DNA from: Bradyrhizobium liaoningense
Lineage (GTDB): Bacteria > Pseudomonadota > Alphaproteobacteria > Rhizobiales > Xanthobacteraceae
DNA: 64,000 nt
Assembly: GCF_018130955.1 (NCBI RefSeq)
Contig: NZ_JAFCJM010000040.1
Location: 1 to 64,000 of the forward strand
Direction of reading: 5' to 3'
Numbering within the stretch: position 1 is the first letter of the stretch; each line of letters starts with the position of its first letter. This document shows, in pieces, positions 41,541 to 49,761 of this stretch. The notes under the pieces are model-generated. The model did not search any database. It had not been told where the DNA came from and saw nothing but the letters and a program-made list of their open reading frames with translations. Position numbers and translations under genes: made by a program.

Positions 41541-42241
41541 CCCTTATGGCGAAGCACTTTTTGCGCAACGGCTCCAGGCGGAGCGTTGCACTCGGCGCCG
41601 GCGCGCTCACGACCGTTCTCGCGCTGATCGCGGCGGCCCATGCGCAGAGCACCATGCAGGGCGTGCCCAACGCGATGCAGGGCTTTTCGCAAAACCGCGA
41701 TCAGCCGATCCAGATCGAGGCCGCTTCGCTCGAGATGCGCGACAAGAAGAAGGAGGCGACCTTCGCCGGCAATGTGAAGGTCGTGCAGGGCGACACCACC
41801 ATGACGTCGAAGTCGCTCGTCGTGTTCTACGAGGGCGGCGGTGGCGGCCAGGCGGCACCGGCGCCCCAGCCCGCGAAGGGCGCCAAGGCCGGAGCAATGC
41901 AGTCGGCGACGCCGGGGCCGGGCGGCAGCTCCTCGATCAAGCGGCTGGAGGCGCGCGGCAATGTCGTGGTCACGCAGAAGGACCAGGTGGTCACCGGCGA
42001 GACCGCGATCTTCGACACCAAGACCAATCTGATCACGATGGTCGGCGGCGTCGTTCTGACGCAGTGCAAGAACGTGCTGCGTGGCGACCGGCTGCTGGTC
42101 GACATGACGACCGGCGTGTCCCGGGTCGAATCCGACAGCGGCAAGGTGCAGGGCCTGTTCATCCAGCAGGGCGATTGCGGCCCCGGCAAGCCGGGCGGCG
42201 GGCCTCCATTGCCGGGCTCTGGGCCAACTAAACAGAAGTAA
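41537..42241 (+). CDS. lptA: LPS transport periplasmic protein LptA (OstA-like)
   Basis: A 234-residue periplasmic protein with a signal peptide (residues about 10-37, ending AAHAQS). The OstA-like jellyroll repeats are IQIEAASLEMRDKKKEATFA, GNVKVVQGDTTMTSKSLVVF, GNVVVTQKDQVVTGETAIFD and GGVVLTQCKNVLRGDRLLVD. It forms filaments that carry LPS across the periplasm. An Ala/Gly-rich insert (GGGGQAAPAPQPAKGAKAGA) in mid-domain is typical of Bradyrhizobium-like LptA. It is translationally coupled to lptC. 223 bp without a gene separate it from lptB. Confidence 0.92.
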   Translation: MTLMAKHFLRNGSRRSVALGAGALTTVLALIAAAHAQSTMQGVPNAMQGFSQNRDQPIQIEAASLEMRDKKKEATFAGNVKVVQGDTTMTSKSLVVFYEGGGGGQAAPAPQPAKGAKAGAMQSATPGPGGSSSIKRLEARGNVVVTQKDQVVTGETAIFDTKTNLITMVGGVVLTQCKNVLRGDRLLVDMTTGVSRVESDSGKVQGLFIQQGDCGPGKPGGGPPLPGSGPTKQK

Positions 42242-42464
42242 TTTCAATCACTTGATGTCTTTGTTGGGCGGGCGAGGTTGAAGCGCGCCCGACAAGACTG
42301 TATCTACCCGGACGGGCTTGGGAGCGGGATTCAGCCGCTTAAGATCAGGGTGTTTCTCTGGGCAGGAAACATCCTTTCACTCATGCTGTGTCGAATCACG
42401 TCGATGCGGCCGGTTGCGGGCGTCCGTGACGCGGGATCAGCGTGAAAAGGCTAAAGTAGGCGGG

Positions 42465-43457
42465 ATGGTCGATTTACTCAGCATGTTCCGTCGGCGCCCC
42501 GCCAAACGCGGATTTGGCCGCCTGCGCGAGGACATCACCGCGCTCGGCGACACCGTTGGCAGCCTGTTGACCAGCCCCTTGCGGGATTCTCCGCCGGTTG
42601 CGCGCGAGCAGCCGATCCAGTCGCCCGATCAGTTCCGGGACGAGCCGCAACCGCAAAACCCTCATCCTCTTCGGGGCAGCGCCCTGACGGCAGCAAAGAC
42701 CAACGGGTCAGGCGGGCCACAGCTCCTGCGGCGGCCCGGCTTCCTGGCTGTGCATAGCGTGGAAAAGAGCTTTGGCAGCCGCCAGGTGGTGCGCGGCGTC
42801 AGCATCTATGTGCGCCGTGGCGAGGCCGTCGGCCTCCTGGGCCCGAACGGCGCCGGCAAGACCACCGTGTTCTACATGATCACCGGGCTGATCAAGGCCG
42901 ATCGCGGCGCGATCGAGCTCGACGGCCACGACGTCACAAAACTGCCGATGTATCAGCGCGCGCGGCTCGGCATCGGCTATCTGCCGCAGGAAGCCTCGAT
43001 CTTCCGCGGGTTGACCGTGGAGCAGAACATCCGCGCCGTGCTCGAAGTGGTCGAGCCGTCGCGCAAGAAGCGCGAGCAGCAGCTCGACTCGCTGCTCGAC
43101 GAATTCAACATCACGCGCCTCAGAAAATCGCCCTCGATCGCGCTGTCCGGCGGCGAGCGGCGCCGCGTCGAAATCGCGCGCGCGCTCGCGACGCGTCCGA
43201 ACTACATGCTGCTCGACGAGCCCTTCGCCGGCATCGATCCGATCGCGGTCGGTGACATTCAGGACCTCGTGCGTCACCTCACCAATCGCGGCATCGGCGT
43301 GCTCATCACCGACCACAATGTGCGCGAGACGCTCGGCCTCACCGACCGTGCCTATATCGTCTATGCCGGGGAAATCTTGACCGAGGGCAGTCCGGATGAG
43401 ATCGTCAACGACCCGGACGTTCGCCGCCTTTACCTTGGCGAGGAGTTCCGCCTCTAG
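42465..43457 (+). CDS. lptB: LPS export ABC transporter ATPase LptB
   Basis: A 330-residue ATPase. Walker A GLLGPNGAGKTTVFYMITG, signature SIALSGGERRRVEIARAL, Walker B NYMLLDEPFAGIDP and switch His in VLITDHNVRETL. The core from residue 95 is standard LptB; residues 1-95 are a polar, low-complexity extension (RRPAKRGFGRLREDITALGD) seen in Bradyrhizobium-type LptB. It powers LPS extraction with LptFG (not in this window). The ATG at 42465 was chosen; the longer frame extends into the non-coding gap. rpoN follows 91 bp later. Confidence 0.95.
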   Translation: MVDLLSMFRRRPAKRGFGRLREDITALGDTVGSLLTSPLRDSPPVAREQPIQSPDQFRDEPQPQNPHPLRGSALTAAKTNGSGGPQLLRRPGFLAVHSVEKSFGSRQVVRGVSIYVRRGEAVGLLGPNGAGKTTVFYMITGLIKADRGAIELDGHDVTKLPMYQRARLGIGYLPQEASIFRGLTVEQNIRAVLEVVEPSRKKREQQLDSLLDEFNITRLRKSPSIALSGGERRRVEIARALATRPNYMLLDEPFAGIDPIAVGDIQDLVRHLTNRGIGVLITDHNVRETLGLTDRAYIVYAGEILTEGSPDEIVNDPDVRRLYLGEEFRL

Positions 43458-43529
43458 CCCGTTTTTTGCGTTCGTCAAGACGTGTACATCGGGCTTGGAC
43501 TAGGATAAGCAAAAATCGGACCAATTTTT

Positions 43530-43545
43530 GGGAACGGTTCTTGCT
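43530..43545 (+). promoter_or_regulatory. Sigma-54 type -24/-12 element overlapping the rpoN start
   Basis: GGGAACGGTTCTTGCT contains GG and GC exactly 10 bp apart (43531 and 43543) and matches TGGCACGnnnnTTGCW at all but two defined positions. A transcript from it would begin after the rpoN ATG, so it more probably serves as a sigma-54 binding site for autorepression. Confidence 0.5.
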
Positions 43546-43548
43546 TCG

Positions 43549-45171
43549 ATGGCTCTCACGCAGAGACTAGAGTTCCGGCAATCGCAGTCGCTGGTCATGA
43601 CGCCGCAGCTGATGCAGGCGATCAAGCTGCTGCAATTGTCCAATCTCGACCTCTCGGCGTTCGTCGAGGAGGAGCTGGAGCGCAATCCCCTGCTGGAGCG
43701 GGCCAGCGACGAGCCGCCCTCTGGCGAAGCCCCGGCCGAAACAGCCCAGTTCAGCGATTCCGACGATGCCGGCGGCGGTCATGGCGACGAGGCGGCCGGC
43801 GGGTCCGGCGACGCTTTCGAGCCCGGCCAGGAAGAATGGATGAGCAAGGACCTCGGCACCCGTGCCGAGATCGAGCAGACCCTGGACACGGGCCTGGACA
43901 ACGTCTTCTCAGAGGAGCCGGCCGAGGCGGCCGCCCGCAACGCGCAGGACGCGGCGCCGACCACCTATACCGAGTGGGGCGGCGGCGCCTCCGGTGAGGA
44001 AGACTACAATCTGGAAGCTTTTGTCGCGGCCGAGACAACGCTGGCCGACCACCTTGCCGAGCAGCTTTCGGTGGCCTTCACGGGCCCCGCCCAGCGCATG
44101 ATCGGTCAGTACCTGATCGACCTCGTCGACGAAGCCGGCTATCTGCCGCCGGATCTCGGTCAGGCCGCCGAGCGGCTGGGCGCGTCGCAAGCGGAGGTCG
44201 AGGACGTTCTCGCGGTGCTGCAGAAATTCGATCCGCCCGGCGTCTGCGCGCGCAATTTGAGCGAATGCCTGGCGATCCAGCTTCGCGAGCTCGACCGCTA
44301 CGATCCCGCGATGCAGGCGCTCGTCGAGCATCTCGATCTCCTGGCCAAGCGCGACATCGCGAGCCTGCGCAAGCTCTGCGGCGTCGACGACGAGGACATC
44401 GCCGACATGATCGGCGAGATCCGCCGCCTCAATCCCAAACCCGGCATGAAGTTCGGCTCGGCGCGCCTGCAGACCATGGTGCCCGACGTCTACGTTCGTC
44501 CCGGTCCGGACGGCGGCTGGCATGTCGAGCTCAACAGCGACACCTTGCCGCGCGTGCTGGTCAACCAGACCTATTATTCCGAACTGTCGAAGAAGATCGG
44601 CAAGGACGGCGACAAGTCGTACTTCACCGACGCGCTGCAGAACGCCACGTGGCTGGTGCGCGCGCTCGACCAGCGCGCCCGCACCATCCTCAAGGTCGCA
44701 ACCGAGATCGTGCGCCAGCAGGACGGCTTCTTCACGCACGGCGTCGCGCATCTGCGTCCGCTCAATCTGAAGGCCGTGGCCGACGCCATCCAGATGCACG
44801 AATCGACGGTGTCGCGCGTCACCGCCAATAAATATATGGCGACGAATCGCGGCACCTTTGAATTGAAATATTTCTTCACCGCGTCGATCGCATCGGCCGA
44901 CGGCGGCGAAGCCCATTCCGCGGAAGCGGTCCGTCACCACATCAAGCAGTTGATCGATTCGGAGGAGCCGACGGCGATCCTGTCGGACGACACGATCGTG
45001 GAACGGTTGCGCGCCTCGGGCATTGATATCGCCCGCCGCACGGTTGCGAAGTACCGCGAAGCCATGCGTATCCCATCCTCGGTGCAACGCCGCCGCGACA
45101 AGCAGAGCGCTCTTGGTAACGTCCTCTCCACCGCAATGTCGGATCGCTCCCGCAACCCCGAGCCGGCCTGA
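43549..45171 (+). CDS. rpoN: RNA polymerase sigma-54 factor
   Basis: A 540-residue sigma-54. Region I (MALTQRLEFRQSQSLVMTPQ, LMQAIKLLQLSNLDLSAFVE) contacts activators. An acidic region II spans about residues 50-145. Core-binding follows, then the DNA-binding domain with HTH (MHESTVSRVTANKYMATNRG) and the RpoN box (ARRTVAKYREAMRI). It directs transcription of nitrogen and other activator-dependent genes. It follows lptB and precedes hpf and ptsN, the conserved order. The start ATG at 43549 matches the family; the longer TTG frame adds 7 residues. Confidence 0.97.
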   Translation: MALTQRLEFRQSQSLVMTPQLMQAIKLLQLSNLDLSAFVEEELERNPLLERASDEPPSGEAPAETAQFSDSDDAGGGHGDEAAGGSGDAFEPGQEEWMSKDLGTRAEIEQTLDTGLDNVFSEEPAEAAARNAQDAAPTTYTEWGGGASGEEDYNLEAFVAAETTLADHLAEQLSVAFTGPAQRMIGQYLIDLVDEAGYLPPDLGQAAERLGASQAEVEDVLAVLQKFDPPGVCARNLSECLAIQLRELDRYDPAMQALVEHLDLLAKRDIASLRKLCGVDDEDIADMIGEIRRLNPKPGMKFGSARLQTMVPDVYVRPGPDGGWHVELNSDTLPRVLVNQTYYSELSKKIGKDGDKSYFTDALQNATWLVRALDQRARTILKVATEIVRQQDGFFTHGVAHLRPLNLKAVADAIQMHESTVSRVTANKYMATNRGTFELKYFFTASIASADGGEAHSAEAVRHHIKQLIDSEEPTAILSDDTIVERLRASGIDIARRTVAKYREAMRIPSSVQRRRDKQSALGNVLSTAMSDRSRNPEPA

Positions 45172-45243
45172 TTGCGCCGGCCTTAAATCGCGCTACTCTC
45201 GATCTCGCTGTCAGTTCGACCCACCCACCAGGCGAGGTACCAA

Positions 45244-45837
45244 ATGACTCTCCGTATCTCGGGCAAAAGCATCAGTGTCGGCGACGCCCTGCGCGGGCGC
45301 GTCAATGACCGCACCGAAGAAGTGCTGCGCAAATATTTCGACGGCAACTATTCCGGTCACATCACCCTGAGCAAGGACGGCGTCGGCTTTCGTACCGATT
45401 GTGCGCTGCATCTGGATTCGGGGATCACGCTGGAAGCCGATTCGATCGCCCAGGACGCTTATGCCAGCGCCGACCAGGCCCTGCTGATGATCGAGAAGCG
45501 CCTGCGCCGCTACAAGAGCCGGCTCAAGGATCGCTCCGCCCGCAAGGCCCACGCCGCGTCCGAGGCGCTCGCTGCGATGGATGCGACGAGCTACGTGCTG
45601 GAGGCCCCAAGCGAGGGCGAGGACGAAGTCACCGGCTACAGCCCCGTCATCATCGCAGAGGCGACCACCTCGCTGAGGCGGCTCTCGGTCAGCGAAGCCG
45701 TCATGGAACTCGATCTCAGCGGCGCCCCGTGCCTGGTGTTTCAGCACGGCTCGAGCGGCCGGGTGAACATCATCTATCGCCGGGCGGACGGCAATGTCGG
45801 CTGGGTCGATCCGCCGGGGGCCAAGTCCGGGGGGTAG
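45244..45837 (+). CDS. hpf: Ribosome hibernation-promoting factor, long form
   Basis: A 197-residue long HPF. The N-terminal domain (LRISGKSISVGDALRGRVND, residues 1-105) binds the decoding centre of the 30S subunit. The C-terminal dimerisation domain (SLRRLSVSEAVMELDLSGAP, CLVFQHGSSGRVNIIYRRAD) drives 100S dimers. This gene sits between rpoN and ptsN, as in other Proteobacteria, and may share the rpoN transcript. A GC-rich hairpin lies 8 bp after the stop. Confidence 0.95.
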   Translation: MTLRISGKSISVGDALRGRVNDRTEEVLRKYFDGNYSGHITLSKDGVGFRTDCALHLDSGITLEADSIAQDAYASADQALLMIEKRLRRYKSRLKDRSARKAHAASEALAAMDATSYVLEAPSEGEDEVTGYSPVIIAEATTSLRRLSVSEAVMELDLSGAPCLVFQHGSSGRVNIIYRRADGNVGWVDPPGAKSGG

Positions 45838-45845
45838 GTCGTAGT

Positions 45846-45874
45846 TCCCTGGGCCGGCGGCCGGCTCCCAGGGA
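45846..45874 (+). terminator. Hairpin after hpf, weak terminator
   Basis: TCCCTGGG and CCCAGGGA pair as an 8-bp stem with a GC-rich loop that can pair further (CCGGCGGCCGG). No T-run follows, so termination may be Rho-assisted or partial. It separates hpf from ptsN. Confidence 0.5.
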
Positions 45875-45941
45875 GTGCCGGAGCTATCCCGTAAGACCCC
45901 TGTCTTTAAGGATGAGCGCGGTAAAAGACGCTTGCGGGAGT

Positions 45942-45956
45942 TGGCACCGGGATTGC
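45942..45956 (+). promoter_or_regulatory. Sigma-54 promoter upstream of ptsN
   Basis: TGGCACCGGGATTGC has GG and GC 10 bp apart and matches the sigma-54 consensus TGGCACGnnnnTTGC at all defined positions but one. The start would be near 45968, giving a leader of about 125 nt before ptsN. Three genes upstream, rpoN encodes the factor that would use it. Confidence 0.65.
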
Positions 45957-46091
45957 GTTGGAGTAGAAGCGCCCCACATCAGGACCGGGGCTAAGTCCGC
46001 CTCCTGCTTCACCTTATTGACGCCGGCCCAATTTGGTCCGCCAGATTGGCCAATTCGGAACCTGACGGTTTAATTCACCTCGGAAAGCCCC

Positions 46092-46553
46092 ATGCCGATT
46101 ACCGATCTGGTCGCACCCGAGGCGATTCTCCCGGCATTGAAAGTCAACAGCAAGAAGCAGGCTTTGCAGGAACTCGCTGCGAAGGCCGCCGAGCTCTCAG
46201 GACAGAACGAGCGCGCGGTTTTCGAAGTGCTGCTGCAGCGTGAGAAGCTCGGCACCACCGCGGTCGGCTACGGCGTCGCCATCCCGCACGGCAAGCTGCC
46301 CAAGCTAGAGAAGATCTTTGGCCTGTTCGCGCGGCTCGATCGTCCGATCGATTTCGAGTCGATGGACGGCCAGCCGGTCGATCTCGTCTTCCTGCTGCTG
46401 GCGCCGGAAGGCGCGGGCGCCGATCACCTCAAGGCCCTGGCGCGCATCGCCCGCCTGCTCCGCGACCAGGACATCGCCAAGAAGCTGCGCGCCTCGCGCG
46501 ATGCACAGGCGATCTACTCCGTGCTGGCGCTGCCGCCGGCGACTGCGGCGTAA
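46092..46553 (+). CDS. ptsN: Nitrogen-PTS EIIA protein (PtsN)
   Basis: A 153-residue EIIA-Ntr. The phosphorylated His66 lies in GTTAVGYGVAIPHGKLPKLE. Further family marks are AILPALKVNSKKQALQELAA and LDRPIDFESMDGQPVDLVFL. PtsN is the output of the PtsP-PtsO phosphorelay and affects potassium balance, nitrogen control and stress systems. It is conserved next to rpoN and hpf. The sigma-54-type promoter at 45942 and the hairpin behind hpf suggest it can be expressed on its own. Confidence 0.95.
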   Translation: MPITDLVAPEAILPALKVNSKKQALQELAAKAAELSGQNERAVFEVLLQREKLGTTAVGYGVAIPHGKLPKLEKIFGLFARLDRPIDFESMDGQPVDLVFLLLAPEGAGADHLKALARIARLLRDQDIAKKLRASRDAQAIYSVLALPPATAA

Positions 46554-46603
46554 AGTTACAGTCCCACATATTGCGAAGTTCGTGCCTTTGAGACGCTGAA
46601 GTT

Positions 46604-46738
46604 TCCGCGTCGTCATGGCCGGGCTTGACCCGGCCATCCACGCCTTACATCGCGTGCGCGAAGAACGTGGATGCCCGGGACATAGGCGAGCGGAAGCGAC
46701 GCCGTCCTTCGGACGGCTATGCCCGGGCATGACCGCGA
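46604..46738. repeat. Intergenic inverted repeats (family C)
   Basis: CGTCGTCATGGCCGGGCTTG with GACCCGGCCATCCACGCC faces CGTGGATGCCCGGG, a CCGTCCTTCGGACGG stem and ATGCCCGGGCATGAC. This is the common CGTCATGGCCGGG-type element. It separates convergent ptsN and the tetR-type gene. Confidence 0.75.
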
Positions 46739-46814
46739 GTTTGTGGATACTCAAAACGAAAACTGGCATGCCCTTACGCGAGGCACGTCCGCAAAATTCT
46801 GCCGCTCGTGCGCT

Positions 46815-47453
46815 TCAGCACACCGTCGGCAGCAGGCGCCGGACTTCGTCGAGCAGATCGGGGATCGCCGTCTTGTCACCCGCGAGGTGCCTGAGCAGCG
46901 CGCTCTGGAACAGGCCGTCGAACAGCGCATAGAGCGCGGCTGAAGACGACGCCGGCCGCTTGCCGCCGAGTTCGGCATAGCGGGAGGCGATGCGCCAGAT
47001 CATCGCCTCCAGGCTCTTGTCAATCTCGAGCACGTCCTTGCGAAATGCCGCCTCGAACATCGCCTGCGAGCGCAAATCGTACCAAAGCCGGTGCATGCGG
47101 GCTTCGTTCCGCAGCGTTGCCGCAAGCTTGCCGAGGAAACCCTCCGTCAATTCGTCGCGGTTCTTTGCGGTCGCGACGACTTCGTCATATCGCGTCACGC
47201 ACTTCGCCTTGTAGTGGCGGACGCAGCAGCAGATCAGGTCGAGCTTGTCGCTGAAATAGTAATGGAACACGCCGTGCGTGAACGCCGAGTTCTGCGCGAT
47301 CTCGCGCAGGCTGGTGCGTGCGAAGCCGAGCTCGCCGAGCGTCTCGAGCGCGGCCTCGGCAAGCTCGATGCGTCGCGCGTTGAACTTCTCGTCGCGCAGC
47401 GCCTCGGCCGCGTCTGCCACACGCCGGGCCGCCCCCGTCACCTGCCGCGCCAT
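46815..47453 (-). CDS. TetR-family transcriptional regulator
   Basis: A 212-residue TetR-type repressor. HTH: IELAEAALETLGELGFARTS, LREIAQNSAFTHGVFHYYFS, DKLDLICCCV. The C-terminal ligand domain (about 95-210) is all-helical with unknown ligand. It is divergent from the three-gene SDR/enoyl-reductase/acyl-CoA-synthetase operon. Two palindromes with core TTGACAnnTGTCAA in the 279-bp gap are its probable operators. By analogy with similar fatty-acid regulators an acyl-CoA effector is plausible, but that is inference. Confidence 0.9.
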   Translation of the reverse strand: MARQVTGAARRVADAAEALRDEKFNARRIELAEAALETLGELGFARTSLREIAQNSAFTHGVFHYYFSDKLDLICCCVRHYKAKCVTRYDEVVATAKNRDELTEGFLGKLAATLRNEARMHRLWYDLRSQAMFEAAFRKDVLEIDKSLEAMIWRIASRYAELGGKRPASSSAALYALFDGLFQSALLRHLAGDKTAIPDLLDEVRRLLPTVC

Positions 47454-47536
47454 GTCGTTCCTTCCTCAGTCCCGTTCTTTCAATGACTTATACCGCGTCA
47501 TCAGCGGAATAGCTCCACCCCTCACAACCACTTCCT

Positions 47537-47572
47537 TTGACAACTGTCAAATTCGTTCTTGACAAGTGTCAA
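47537..47572. promoter_or_regulatory. Tandem TetR-type operators
   Basis: TTGACAACTGTCAA (47537-47550) and TTGACAAGTGTCAA (47559-47572) are 14-bp palindromes 22 bp apart centre to centre, two helical turns, in the gap between the divergent tetR-type gene and the SDR operon. TTGACA inside them may double as -35 boxes. Confidence 0.78.
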
Positions 47573-47732
47573 GATTCTGGCGGAGGTTCGCACCAAGAAT
47601 TTGGACAGTCGTCAAGACGTCCGACTATGGAGGAACGCTTCGCTGGGTGCGGCTGAAAGGCCTGCGCCCATCGATCTGGCGCGCGCCGATCGGCGCGGCA
47701 CGAACCAATCACCAGCAACGGAGGAGTGCGTC

Positions 47733-48536
47733 ATGAGTGGGAAGAGCCTTGCAGGCAGGAAAGCCCTGGTCACCGGCGGTGCCCGCGGGATCGGCGCGGC
47801 CATCGCGCAGGCGCTGGCGCGGGCCGGCGCCTCGATCATGATCGCCGACATCCTGGAGGACACCGGCCGCGCCAGCGCAGCCGCCATCGCGAAGGAAGGT
47901 GTCGCGACCGGCTTCGTCCAGCTCGACGTCACCAATGACGACCAATGGGAGCGGGCGGTTGCTGCGACGGTCGAAACCCTCGGCGGCTACGACATCCTGA
48001 TCAACAATGCCGGCATCGAGATCACGTCGCTGATATCAGAGGTCAAGGCCGAGGACGCGCGGCGGATGTGCGACGTCAACATCGTCGGCACGGTGCTCGG
48101 CATGAAGCACGCCTTCCGTGCCATGCGCCCGGGTGGGCCGGCGGGCAAGGGCGGCGCCGTCGTCAACATCGCTTCCGTCGCGGCGACGATCGCCTTCCCG
48201 AGCATCGCGGTCTATTCGGGCACGAAATCCGCGGTCGACCGCATGACGCGGGTCGGGGCGATGGAAGCCGGCAAGCTCGGCTTCGGCGTGCGCGTCAACT
48301 GCATCTATCCGGGCCTGATACCGACCGACATGGGCATGCAGCTCGCCAATGACATCGTCAAGGTCGGGCTCGCGCCCGACGTCAATGCCGCGGTCGGCTC
48401 GGTGGTCGAGCAAACCCCGCTCGGCCGTCTCGCCGAGGTCACCGACATCGGCGATGCCGCGGTGTTCCTCTGCTCGAACGAGGCGCGCTTCATCACCGGC
48501 ATCGGACTGCCGGTCGATGGCGGCATGGGTATGTAG
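47733..48536 (+). CDS. SDR family oxidoreductase
   Basis: A 267-residue classical short-chain dehydrogenase. NAD(P) motif VTGGARGIGAAIAQALARAG; NNAGIEI; Ser in VVNIASVAATIAF; catalytic YSGTKSAVD (Tyr-x3-Lys); VNCIYPGLIPTDMG; C-terminal GIGLPVDGGMGM. Asp after the second strand (IMIADILED) points to NAD preference. The ATG at 47733 has GGAGGAG 8 nt upstream. It is the first gene of the operon controlled by the TetR-type repressor. The substrate is unknown; the operon suggests an acyl or alcohol compound. Confidence 0.88.
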   Translation: MSGKSLAGRKALVTGGARGIGAAIAQALARAGASIMIADILEDTGRASAAAIAKEGVATGFVQLDVTNDDQWERAVAATVETLGGYDILINNAGIEITSLISEVKAEDARRMCDVNIVGTVLGMKHAFRAMRPGGPAGKGGAVVNIASVAATIAFPSIAVYSGTKSAVDRMTRVGAMEAGKLGFGVRVNCIYPGLIPTDMGMQLANDIVKVGLAPDVNAAVGSVVEQTPLGRLAEVTDIGDAAVFLCSNEARFITGIGLPVDGGMGM

Positions 48537-48572
48537 CAACGGGGCCGACAACAAACATTTTGGAGGATCGCA

Positions 48573-49703
48573 ATGAGCGAGAAGAAGCCCGTCATCGTCT
48601 ATGGCGCCTCCGGCTACACCGGCCGGCTGGTCTGCGAATACTTGCGCGAGTACAACATCCCCTTCATCGCCGCCGGCCGCAGCGCTGAGAAGCTCAACGC
48701 CGCGATGAAGGCGAACGTCGCCGGCATCGAGACCGCCGACTACGAGGTGGTGGAAGTGCCGCACACCGTGAGCGCCTTGACGGAGTTGTTCAACGGCGCC
48801 TCGGTGGTACTCAACACGGTAGGCCCCTTCGCAAAATTCGGCGGCGAGGTGGTGCGGGCCTGCCTGGCTGCCAAGTGCCACTACACCGACACGACAGGCG
48901 AGCAGGACTGGCTGATCACGCTCGAGCAGGAGTGGGGCGCGAAGTTCGCCAATGCCGGCCTGCTGCTGGCGCCGGGCATCGCGCAGATGTACACCACCGG
49001 CGAGATCGCCGCGCAGCTGTGCCTGGAGACGCCCGGCCTCGACACGCTTGATATCGCCGTGTTCTGGGGCGGCAGCCCGACCATCGCCTCGACGCAGACC
49101 ATCCTGGTCAACGCCGCGATGGCGAAGGCCTACTATCTGGAGCAGAACAAGTATGTCGAGCATCAGCCCGATGCCGGCCTCTACAACCTCGCCATTCCCG
49201 GCCAGCACGAACTGGCGCTGGCGCTGCCCTGGGGCGGCACCTCGCACCCGGTGTGGTTCAAGCGCGATCCGCGCGTGGCCAACGTGAAGGTGCTGGGCGG
49301 CGTGTTCAACCGCGCGCTGATGCTGGGCGTGCCGCAGATCGTCGCCGCCGCGCTGGAGGCGACCAAGGACATGAAGCCTGACGACCGCTACGCCGCGTTG
49401 GCGCAGACCGCTGCCGGCGTGATGAACACCATGCCACCGCGCGAGAGCCCGCGCGTCAACAAGTCGATGGATTCGGTGCATGCCTCCGGCCCGCTGGGGC
49501 GCGCGCACTGCGTCATCAACGGCAACAGCAACTACAAGCAGACCGGCATGTTGCAGGCCTATGCCGCTGCGCACCTGCTGCAGCAGCCGCCAAAGCGCGT
49601 GGGCTTCGCCTCCGGCTGCCAGGCATTCGGCCATCACGAGCTGCTCGGGCAATTGCGCAGTTTTGGGCTGGTCAGCAAGCCGATCCTCACCGTACACGAC
49701 TGA
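48573..49703 (+). CDS. Saccharopine dehydrogenase-like / trans-acting enoyl reductase family protein
   Basis: A 376-residue protein with an N-terminal Rossmann motif (PVIVYGASGYTGRLVCEYLR) typical of the saccharopine-dehydrogenase-like NAD(P) family that includes trans-acting enoyl reductases. Further marks are ASVVLNTVGPFAKFGGEVVR, AKCHYTDTTGEQDWL and LLLAPGIAQMYTTGEIAAQL. The C-terminal part is soluble and without membrane segments. The real substrate is not known. It is the middle gene of the TetR-linked operon, 36 bp after the SDR gene, with an acyl-CoA synthetase after it, so a modified acyl substrate is plausible. Confidence 0.75.
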   Translation: MSEKKPVIVYGASGYTGRLVCEYLREYNIPFIAAGRSAEKLNAAMKANVAGIETADYEVVEVPHTVSALTELFNGASVVLNTVGPFAKFGGEVVRACLAAKCHYTDTTGEQDWLITLEQEWGAKFANAGLLLAPGIAQMYTTGEIAAQLCLETPGLDTLDIAVFWGGSPTIASTQTILVNAAMAKAYYLEQNKYVEHQPDAGLYNLAIPGQHELALALPWGGTSHPVWFKRDPRVANVKVLGGVFNRALMLGVPQIVAAALEATKDMKPDDRYAALAQTAAGVMNTMPPRESPRVNKSMDSVHASGPLGRAHCVINGNSNYKQTGMLQAYAAAHLLQQPPKRVGFASGCQAFGHHELLGQLRSFGLVSKPILTVHD

Positions 49704-49761
49704 CGAAAATCGCGGGTGGCGCGGTCGCGCGCCACCCGCCAGCTGCTTTGAGGGATTGATC

